Source: Verrucomicrobia bacterium Tous-C9LFEB (GTDB lineage: Bacteria > Acidobacteriota > Terriglobia > Terriglobales > Acidobacteriaceae). Taken from it: 50,126 nucleotides of DNA. Of the stretch, positions 23,804 through 31,022 are shown piece by piece (the first letter of the stretch is position 1; every line of letters starts with the position of its first letter). The stretch lies in NCBI GenBank assembly GCA_903970445.1, contig CAJCIP010000057.1, positions 1 to 50,126 on the forward strand. Reading direction: 5' to 3'. Position numbers and translations under genes: made by a program. The notes under the pieces were generated by a model, which ran no database searches, had not been told where the DNA came from, and saw only the letters and a list, made by a program, of their open reading frames with translations.

Positions 23804-25300
23804 ATGGCGGGAAGCACCGTTGCAACGAGCAATCCTACAATTCGGGCGGTGGCTGCTCTGGAGAATGGACGAGTCCGTAGATTTGGGAAACTAATGGCTA
23901 CCTACGCATCACCACTGCAAAATGATGTTCTTTCAGCGGCTCTCATGGAGTTGACAGGCATTCTTGGAGAACGTGCAACAACAGCCCTTGCGGAGCGCGA
24001 GCATCATGGCAATGGCGAATCGCATCATCCAGCAGCGCTGCCGGACATCGTGTGCTTTCCACGTTCCACGGAGGAAGTCAGCCGGATCGTAAAGGTGAGC
24101 GCGAAGTACGGCTTGCCGATAGTTCCATTTGGGGCAGGCACCTCAGTGGAAGGCCAGGTTAATGCGATCCATGGCGGAATCACCATCGACTTTCGAGAGA
24201 TGAATAAAGTTTTGCGCATCAGCATGGAGGATCTCGATGCAACAGTGGAGGCCGGTGTAACTCGCCTGCAGGTGGGACGAGCGCTGAAGAACAGCGGACT
24301 AACCTTCTTTATCGATCCTGGGGCTGATGCGACCATCGGCGGCATGGCTTCCACTCGTGCTTCAGGCACGACGGCTGTGCGCTACGGAACCATGCGCGAG
24401 AATGTGCTCGGACTGACGGTGGTTTTGCCGGATGGGCAGATTGTCAAGACGGGCAGCCGCGCTCGCAAATCTTCAGCAGGCTATGACCTCACACATTTGT
24501 TTATCGGTTCTGAAGGAACTCTCGGCGTCATCACGGAGATCGTTTTGAAGCTGCACATTCTTCCTGAAGCCGTATCGGCGGCAGTGTGCGCATTTCCAAC
24601 GGTCAATTCTGCCGTGCAGACGGCGATTGAAGTGATCCAACGCGGCGTCAACGTGGCGCGCATCGAGTTCCTCGACGATAAGCAGATGGCGGCGATCAAC
24701 GCCTACTCTAGAACTGAATTTCCCGTTCTGCCGACTCTCTTCTTCGAGTTCCACGGGATGAATGAACGCGATGTATCTGACCAAGCCGAAGTCGTTCAAG
24801 AGCTTGCACAGGATAACGGCGGTCTTGGCTTTCAATGGAAGAAGGCGCAGGAAGAGCGTGATGTTCTTTGGAGGGCGCGCCACGATGCCTACTACTCGTC
24901 TCTCTTGCTGCGGCCCGGCGCGAAGATGTGGACGACCGACGCCTGCGTTCCGATTTCGCGTTTGGCGGATTGCATTAACGAAACAAAAGAGGACTTGTCT
25001 GGTGTTTCGTTCCCCGCAACGATTGTCGGACACGTGGGTGACGGAAACTTCCATGTTCTTTGCGTTCTTGATCCTGAGAATGCGGCAGAGTTCGCCGAAG
25101 TGGAGGAGTTCTCGGCACGGCTTGTTCATCGCGCCCAAGCAATGGAAGGAACCTGCACCGGCGAGCACGGGATAGGGTCTGGAAAGATGAAGTACATGCT
25201 CAATGAGCATGGCGCAGGCCTGGAAGTCATGCGCGCAATCAAGTCCGCCTTTGATCCGGAGAACAGGATGAATCCCGGGAAAATGATCACTCCGCTGTAG
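23804..25300 (+). CDS. FAD-linked oxidase, D-lactate dehydrogenase (cytochrome)/GlcD type
   Basis: Up to 498 residues. The PCMH-type FAD-binding domain runs from PDIVCFPRSTEEVSRIV through PFGAGTSVEGQ and GADATIGGMASTRASGT, and the C-terminal FAD-oxidase domain ends with VGHVGDGNFH and CTGEHGIGSGKMKYM, the metal/substrate-binding signature of D-lactate and glycolate dehydrogenases. It oxidises a 2-hydroxyacid to a 2-oxoacid and passes electrons to the respiratory chain. An ATG at 23894, after GGGAAACTA, may be the true start: the promoter-like block at 23775-23809 covers the first ATG and the residues before position 31 look unconserved. It is divergent from the tannase gene and convergent with the GH27 gene. 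Its product could feed the fused E1 nearby. Confidence 0.88.
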   Translation: MAGSTVATSNPTIRAVAALENGRVRRFGKLMATYASPLQNDVLSAALMELTGILGERATTALAEREHHGNGESHHPAALPDIVCFPRSTEEVSRIVKVSAKYGLPIVPFGAGTSVEGQVNAIHGGITIDFREMNKVLRISMEDLDATVEAGVTRLQVGRALKNSGLTFFIDPGADATIGGMASTRASGTTAVRYGTMRENVLGLTVVLPDGQIVKTGSRARKSSAGYDLTHLFIGSEGTLGVITEIVLKLHILPEAVSAAVCAFPTVNSAVQTAIEVIQRGVNVARIEFLDDKQMAAINAYSRTEFPVLPTLFFEFHGMNERDVSDQAEVVQELAQDNGGLGFQWKKAQEERDVLWRARHDAYYSSLLLRPGAKMWTTDACVPISRLADCINETKEDLSGVSFPATIVGHVGDGNFHVLCVLDPENAAEFAEVEEFSARLVHRAQAMEGTCTGEHGIGSGKMKYMLNEHGAGLEVMRAIKSAFDPENRMNPGKMITPL

Positions 25301-25322
25301 CAAGATTCATGCTGGGCAGCGC

Positions 25323-26747
25323 TCACTTGAGCAGATACAGTTGGGAGCCGTGCGCGGGGAGCGTTACAGACAGCGCGGTACCTGCGTCCACTGTCTTGCC
25401 AGTCCACACATCTTGCATTCGCTGCTTTCGGTCTTTTTCGGGTGCCAGCCCGATGTCAGCAAGCGAGATGTTGGGCGACAGAGAACTGTCGCCGAGATTG
25501 AAGAGGCCAAGCGCTTTCTCGCCGGTTGGTAGATCAGCTGTCCACGCGACAACATCACCTCTATGAAGAACCTCTCTGCTCTTCGTGGCTGTCTGATCGA
25601 TGCGGATGAGCTCCGCGTTGGTCAGCAATTGCAGTGTGCGGCTGTCGAGTAAGGTCAAATTTGCGCCGAGGATGAGCGGGCTTCGGGCGATTGCCCACAG
25701 GGTGAGTTGAGTCTTCTGTTCTTCTGGCGTCAGTCGTGTGGGGCGTGCACCTGGGCCTATTTCGGGCGCGGGCGCAAGCTCGCCAAGTGGCAGCATGTCC
25801 GCGTCGGGCCAGTGTCCCGGGCCAGCGTACTCCGACCAAGCAGCAAGCGTAGGGAACTGGCTCTTCACCGTTTGGGGAAAGCTTTGGTCAGGCTTCGACC
25901 ACAAGTCCCAAATATCGTCTGAGATCCGCCACATCTGGGCTAACTGCATGACCTCCTGCGCGTGAGCAAGCGCCATAGGGCCAGGCGAAAGACTTAGGAT
26001 CATTGGCCGCCCGGTCTTATCGATCGCGCGGCGTATCTGCTGTATCTCGCTGAGCTTGTAAGGGTGGTCAGCAATGCAGTCCACCTTGAGCAGATCCACT
26101 CCCCAACTCGCGTATTGCTGAACGAGTGCGTCATACCAAGCCTGGCCTGCAGCATTGTCGCGCACGCCCCAGTTTGTCGGGTCCCAAGGGCAGGCGTCGG
26201 ATCGATCCGCGGCATCCTCAGCGTGGAACGTTGAGGATGCAATCGGTGAGTTCAGCCTTGTGCTTTCACGAGGAATGCCTCGAACAATATGAATGCCAAA
26301 CTGCAGTCCTTGTGCGTGCACCCAGCGACCGAGCTCGATGAATCCTCGATTACCGGCATCGATTGTGCTTTGACCGTCATGGGCCGTTGTTGCGGTATTG
26401 ATCTTGGCGGCAGCAGAGGGAAAGCGAGCGGGAACCGGAGCATATCGTCCGAAGGCGTCGAACTGGTACTGCAACGCTTCAGGGTGGGGACGTGACTCGG
26501 GGTTCTGAAAGAACCAGCCTTCGTCAATCACAGCGTAGCGCCAGCCAAACGGCTTTAGCTTGTCGCGCTGCACTCGCACATTGTCGCGAAACTGCGCTTC
26601 GGTAATTGTGAGTCCATAGCTGTCCCAACTGTTCCATCCCATCGGAGGCCTCGCCGCGGGTTGCTGCTTGGATGCTTGCGAATAGGCAGCAAGAGGAAGA
26701 AGGACGGCGCAGGCGCTAAGTGTGAGTACACTGGAGCGTTTCATCAT
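25323..26747 (-). CDS. Secreted alpha-galactosidase (glycoside hydrolase family 27)
   Basis: 474-residue GH27/clan-D retaining enzyme that removes terminal alpha-galactose (or alpha-N-acetylgalactosamine/beta-arabinopyranose in relatives). Signal peptide 1-23 ends AYSQ. The barrel begins with RPPMGWNSWDSYG; the nucleophile is D223 in LLKVDCIADH; the acid/base is D278 in WRISDDIWDLW. A C-terminal beta domain (about 390-474) follows. A strong AGGAG precedes the double ATG. It ends the long glycoside-hydrolase run. An insertion around residues 85-130 suggests a specificity different from the eukaryotic enzymes. Confidence 0.92.
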   Translation of the reverse strand: MMKRSSVLTLSACAVLLPLAAYSQASKQQPAARPPMGWNSWDSYGLTITEAQFRDNVRVQRDKLKPFGWRYAVIDEGWFFQNPESRPHPEALQYQFDAFGRYAPVPARFPSAAAKINTATTAHDGQSTIDAGNRGFIELGRWVHAQGLQFGIHIVRGIPRESTRLNSPIASSTFHAEDAADRSDACPWDPTNWGVRDNAAGQAWYDALVQQYASWGVDLLKVDCIADHPYKLSEIQQIRRAIDKTGRPMILSLSPGPMALAHAQEVMQLAQMWRISDDIWDLWSKPDQSFPQTVKSQFPTLAAWSEYAGPGHWPDADMLPLGELAPAPEIGPGARPTRLTPEEQKTQLTLWAIARSPLILGANLTLLDSRTLQLLTNAELIRIDQTATKSREVLHRGDVVAWTADLPTGEKALGLFNLGDSSLSPNISLADIGLAPEKDRKQRMQDVWTGKTVDAGTALSVTLPAHGSQLYLLK

Positions 26748-26787
26748 GGGCTAGTCTCCTGAGACGTCATCAGAGTGTTGAGGCATC

Positions 26788-26804
26788 CACAGACGGCGTC
26801 TGTG
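26788..26804. repeat. 17-base palindrome between GH13 and GH27 genes
   Basis: CACAGACG-G-CGTCTGTG is a perfect palindrome with a one-base centre, in the 90-base gap between the two hydrolase genes. As RNA it would form a short hairpin. It could be an operator or a processing/attenuation signal. Confidence 0.45.
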
Positions 26805-26837
26805 TAGATGGAGCTCTGCACTGCCAATGCCAATGCG

Positions 26838-28592
26838 CTATTCGACTGCGACGACAACGGCGCCGAAGGGCGGCAATATCGTCTGGTCGAGGTCTAAGCT
26901 GCTCATCGGTACGGCGTAATTGCTTACCAACACCTTCACGCGTAGGCTGCCATGTTTTGCATCAGGCACGCGAAGTTGGATGGTCTGACTTTGGCTGCTC
27001 ATGTTGAGCGCGACCAATACGTCTCGGCCGTGCGACCCGGCAGGTAACCGACGCAAGAAGGCGAATACATGCTGGTCGTCCGGGTTGATCGTGACGTAGC
27101 TGCCACTGAGAAGTGCGGGTTCTGTGTGTCTGAGCCGCAACAGTGCCTTGTAGAAATTCAGCAGACTATTAGGATCTGATTTCTCAGTCTCGACGTTCAC
27201 GGTGCGTGCATTGGGCGGGACGGGAAGCCATGGAGTCACACTCGGCGATGTAAAGCCGGCGTTTGGACTCGCCGGCGACCACTGCATCGGAGTGCGTTCG
27301 CCATCACGTCCCTTTTCCTTAGGCCATCCGGTGATGCCGATCGGGTCCCGCACATCTTCTTTGCGTGCGGGCTCCGTCGTGCGCATGCCAATTTCTTCGC
27401 CGTAGTACATCTGCGGTGTTCCGCGCGGCATGAGCTCCAGTACGGCCATCAGCTTCGCGATCTGTGCATTGTGAGCACCGTCGCCGTAGCGCTCCCACTG
27501 CCTCACTTGATCGTGGTTGCTGAAGAAGTATTCCGGCCAGCCGTGTGCGGGATTATTCTCCACTTCCGCAAAAAGCTTGCGAAACCTTGGCGCGGAGAGC
27601 TCGTTCACATCAGCGATCTGAAAGTCCATGGGTAGCTGCACTTCATCGCTCTGTGCGCCGTACATCTTGCTCAGATCACCAATCGTCGGCTCGTCAGCTT
27701 CAGCGATAAGGACGGGGTGATTCGGGTAACTGTCCGCAAGCTTACGGAGTTCGCGAAAAACGTCGTGGACCTCGGGCAGATCATCCGTGTACTTATGCTG
27801 GATGTTGCGATCGCCGAAAGCGTTATACCCCGGGAGGTACGGATCGTCGTGTAGTTCGACATCCTCAAAGAGACGCGACACGGCATCCATGCGAAACCCT
27901 GAAACACCCTTGTCCAACCAGTAGCGCATAATGCCGTACATGGCCTTGCGGACCTCAGGATTCCGCCAGTTCAGATCGGGCTGCTGCGTGTAGAAATAGT
28001 GGTAGTAGTACTGATTTGTTTTGGGGTCGAGCGTCCACGCTGAATGTCCAAACCACGATTGCCAGTTGTTGGGATAGCTTCCATTCTTGCCGTCGCGCCA
28101 GATGTACCAGTCGCGCTTTGGATTATTGAGTGAAGACGCTGACTCTTTGAACCACGGGTTCTGGTCTGACGTGTGGTTTAGCACGATGTCCATGATGACG
28201 CGGATGCCAAGCGAGTTCGCTGTCTTGAGCAATACGTCGAAGTCGCCCATCGTGCCATACTGCGGGTCGATGGCTTCGTAGTCAGAAATGTCGTAGCCGA
28301 AATCCACCTGGGGCGATGGATACATTGGCGTGATCCAGATTGCATCAATGCCAAGATCCTTCAGGTATTGCAGGCGGCTCTCGATACCTTTGATGTCGCC
28401 GATGCCGTCGTTGTTGGAATCCTGAAAGCTGCGCGGATACACCTCATAGATGACCGCGTGCTGCCACCACGGATCGTCCTTCCCTGTACTGATGATCGTA
28501 GGGCTGTTTTTTACCGAAGGTTGCGCCTGCTGCGCGTAAGACGAAAAGATCTGGCAGAGAAGAAGACATAAGACCGCTGGAATTACGCGCAC
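26838..28592 (-). CDS. Secreted GH13 alpha-glucosidase/alpha-amylase-family enzyme
   Basis: 584-residue exported GH13 enzyme (signal peptide 1-20, ending SSYAQ). The barrel starts WWQHAVIYEVYPRSFQDSN as in oligo-1,6-glucosidases and alpha-glucosidases; the catalytic nucleophile is D236 (GFRMDAV), acid/base E298 (LIAEADEP) and transition-state stabiliser D361 (FFSNHDQ). A beta-sandwich C domain closes the protein. It should act on alpha-linked glucose oligomers in the periplasm or outside the cell. The second GH13 at 34989-36818 is a close relative with the same block WPKEKGRDGERTPMQW. It lies 105 bases downstream of the TPR-CRTAC1 gene in the same run. Confidence 0.92.
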   Translation of the reverse strand: MRVIPAVLCLLLCQIFSSYAQQAQPSVKNSPTIISTGKDDPWWQHAVIYEVYPRSFQDSNNDGIGDIKGIESRLQYLKDLGIDAIWITPMYPSPQVDFGYDISDYEAIDPQYGTMGDFDVLLKTANSLGIRVIMDIVLNHTSDQNPWFKESASSLNNPKRDWYIWRDGKNGSYPNNWQSWFGHSAWTLDPKTNQYYYHYFYTQQPDLNWRNPEVRKAMYGIMRYWLDKGVSGFRMDAVSRLFEDVELHDDPYLPGYNAFGDRNIQHKYTDDLPEVHDVFRELRKLADSYPNHPVLIAEADEPTIGDLSKMYGAQSDEVQLPMDFQIADVNELSAPRFRKLFAEVENNPAHGWPEYFFSNHDQVRQWERYGDGAHNAQIAKLMAVLELMPRGTPQMYYGEEIGMRTTEPARKEDVRDPIGITGWPKEKGRDGERTPMQWSPASPNAGFTSPSVTPWLPVPPNARTVNVETEKSDPNSLLNFYKALLRLRHTEPALLSGSYVTINPDDQHVFAFLRRLPAGSHGRDVLVALNMSSQSQTIQLRVPDAKHGSLRVKVLVSNYAVPMSSLDLDQTILPPFGAVVVAVE

Positions 28593-28697
28593 AACAACCC
28601 CCTGAAGCTCGCAACAGCTTATTAGAAGCAGCGCACGGTTGGCAGCTTATTTCGTGCCTTACATCAAAATGGAGATGTCTTGACTAAGAAGATATGT

Positions 28698-31022
28698 TCA
28701 TTGCATGTGATGAGAAGGCATAGCGTCTCCCGGATGAAGCGGTGCTTGGCCCAGAGTGAACGTCTTGCGCGGCACGACGGTATACGTCGTAGAGCCCTCA
28801 AGTATCCGATACATCTGGTCAACGGGTACGTCACGGAAGATTTGTTCGTTAGGGTAGTTTGCCGGCCAGCGAATGCGGAGTTCGTCAATCTTCCTGGCAG
28901 ATGCGACACCGATATGCCGTTCCATCGGACTGGCGCCGAAACTGGATACGGACCCGACCGTACGGAACACGTGTCGCACGATGCCCGCATCGTGGAAGAT
29001 TGCTTCGATACGAGCGCCGTACGCTGCACGATTTGATTTCACGCCTTCCAGTTTCAGCGTGACTGAGTGCCCCGGGTGCCCGGGGTTGCGGTACAGCGCG
29101 CTCTGGTACGCATCGCCGACGAAAGCGCCTCCCATTTCCTCGAAAACATCTTCCTGGCCGCGATTCTCAATATCAGCGAAGGCGACTGCGTGGCCTTTCT
29201 GCAAATGACCGAAGCCGCCGCTCGTTGTTACATCCTGAAACCGGACGCCTCCATCGTTACGGAACATCCTGTTTGGCAGGAGGGATTGGTACGAAGGCTC
29301 TCCTGTCCCCAGGTAGACGTCAAGCCAGCCATCATTATCCAGATCACCGAAATTGGATCCCATCGTAAGTGCGGCGCGGTCGATGCGTGCGGTGTGAGAC
29401 ACGTCGGTGAACGTGCCGTTATGGTTGTTGCGGTATAGGTGCGGCATACCAGCATCGGCGGGAAGGCCAGCTTCAAAACGGCCTACATCCTGCATAGACC
29501 CGGCGTAGTAACCAGCCGTGAAGATGTCGGGCCATCCGTCGTTGTTGTAATCGAAGAACCAGGTGGCGAACGTGTTTCCTTTCGGTATGACGCCGGCATT
29601 TGCGGCTACATCCGTGAAGCGCCAGTGAGCCGGATCTGGATGCACGAGATCAGCGGGTCCATCATTGCGCAGCAGGCGATTTTTGCCTTCGCGCACAGAG
29701 AGATAAAGATCGGGGCGGCCATCGTTGTTGAAGTCGCCCCAGGCCACGCCTTTGACAAAGCCCTGCTCGCCCAGCCCCATAGCTTTGCCTACCTCGGTGA
29801 ACGTGCCATCGTGATTGTTGTGGTACAGGCGGGATAGCTGATGATTCCCCGGAGTCGATTCGTAGCCGACAAAAAGATCCAGCCAGCCGTCGTTGTCATA
29901 GTCAGCCCAGGCGGCGGTCTGCGTTGGCGCGGCATTCAGAAGACCAGCATGCTCGGTCACATCCTCAAATGTGCCGTCGCCACGGTTCCGCAACAGCGAG
30001 AGAGGATAGTTGCCGTACACGCCCCACCAGCCACCGCGCAAAACCATGATGTCGGGATGACCGTCGTTGTCGAAGTCAGTGAGGACGAGGTTCAATCCGC
30101 CCAGTTCGCCGCTAAGCCCGCAACGAGCAGTCCAATCGCTAAAGGTACCGTCGCCATTGTTGTGGAAGAGATGAAGTGAATCGAGCGGCCCAGACGAAGA
30201 CGTTACGATGTCCAGCAAGCCATCGCCATCAAAATCTTCTACAGCGACACCGCCGGCGTGACCGGTTACGTCGACTCCCGCGAGTGACGAGTAATCGAGG
30301 AACTCACCCACGTTTGCTTCTGATTCAAAGAGCTTCTCCGGAAGAAGCCATTTTGCGGGCACGTCATACGGATAGCGGCCGAGCTGCATGTAGGCAACAT
30401 TCAGAAGCCACTGAGATAAGGGATCGTCTGCACGATGTTCCAGCAACCAGGTAAACTCGCGCACCGCACCTTCCGCGCCCGCCGGCAACTTGTGTACGCC
30501 TTGCCCTCGTAGCGGGAACACACACGAGTGTTGACCGTGCATGGCGATGCAATTGTCCTGCTCTCCTAAACGCATGTACGCTATGGCGCGAAGCTCATGT
30601 ACAGCCTCTTCTTCTTTTGCCTGCGGCGGCGCTCCGCCATGTTGCAGAGCCGTTTGAAGATCATCAAGCGTCGACAACGCTGCCCCCGGATCGCCGGCAC
30701 GGAGCTGCTCGGCGGCGAGTTCGTTCTCCACGAGGCGCTGCTGTTCTGACGTGATCTTGCCGCTGTGCAGGATGGCTGTGAAGTAGGCCGCACGCTGAGC
30801 CGGTTTGTTCGGATCGGCTCTCCAGTCGGTGTCATGAAAGATGGCACGGAGTCGAGCCTCCATGGCAATTGCGCCCGGCGAGTCGAAGCGTTCCGCGCCT
30901 GGAGTAGAAGCGCCTAACAGAAGCAAGCTGCCAATAATCAAAGCGTTCTTGCAGGCCGGAAGCAGGCGATTCTTCTTGCGATACGCAGGAAGATGATCCT
31001 GTTCTCCAGTAACGCTATTCAT
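28698..31022 (-). CDS. CRTAC1-family protein: TPR-like N-terminus, FG-GAP repeats and ASPIC/UnbV domain
   Basis: 774 residues. A membrane-spanning or signal segment (about 25-42) is followed by an alpha-helical TPR-like part (about 75-225) holding NCIAMHGQHSCVFPLRGQG with C158 and C167, a motif I associate with this architecture. Next come at least six FG-GAP/VCBS blades with calcium-type loops (DFDGDGLLDIV, DFDNDGHPDIM, DYDNDGWLDLF, DFNNDGRPDLY, DYNNDGWPDIF, DLDNDGWLDVY) forming a propeller, and a C-terminal ASPIC/UnbV domain (about 665-745). It is exported and probably binds a protein or glycan; no catalytic motif is seen. The ATG overlaps the stop of the upstream glycosidase gene (ATGA), so the two are coupled. 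Confidence 0.85.
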   Translation of the reverse strand: MNSVTGEQDHLPAYRKKNRLLPACKNALIIGSLLLLGASTPGAERFDSPGAIAMEARLRAIFHDTDWRADPNKPAQRAAYFTAILHSGKITSEQQRLVENELAAEQLRAGDPGAALSTLDDLQTALQHGGAPPQAKEEEAVHELRAIAYMRLGEQDNCIAMHGQHSCVFPLRGQGVHKLPAGAEGAVREFTWLLEHRADDPLSQWLLNVAYMQLGRYPYDVPAKWLLPEKLFESEANVGEFLDYSSLAGVDVTGHAGGVAVEDFDGDGLLDIVTSSSGPLDSLHLFHNNGDGTFSDWTARCGLSGELGGLNLVLTDFDNDGHPDIMVLRGGWWGVYGNYPLSLLRNRGDGTFEDVTEHAGLLNAAPTQTAAWADYDNDGWLDLFVGYESTPGNHQLSRLYHNNHDGTFTEVGKAMGLGEQGFVKGVAWGDFNNDGRPDLYLSVREGKNRLLRNDGPADLVHPDPAHWRFTDVAANAGVIPKGNTFATWFFDYNNDGWPDIFTAGYYAGSMQDVGRFEAGLPADAGMPHLYRNNHNGTFTDVSHTARIDRAALTMGSNFGDLDNDGWLDVYLGTGEPSYQSLLPNRMFRNDGGVRFQDVTTSGGFGHLQKGHAVAFADIENRGQEDVFEEMGGAFVGDAYQSALYRNPGHPGHSVTLKLEGVKSNRAAYGARIEAIFHDAGIVRHVFRTVGSVSSFGASPMERHIGVASARKIDELRIRWPANYPNEQIFRDVPVDQMYRILEGSTTYTVVPRKTFTLGQAPLHPGDAMPSHHMQ

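Noticed and set aside
24473..25303. 276-codon open frame opposite the flavoprotein gene
   Set aside because: It is a reverse-strand shadow of a well-conserved FAD oxidase; its composition is not protein-like.
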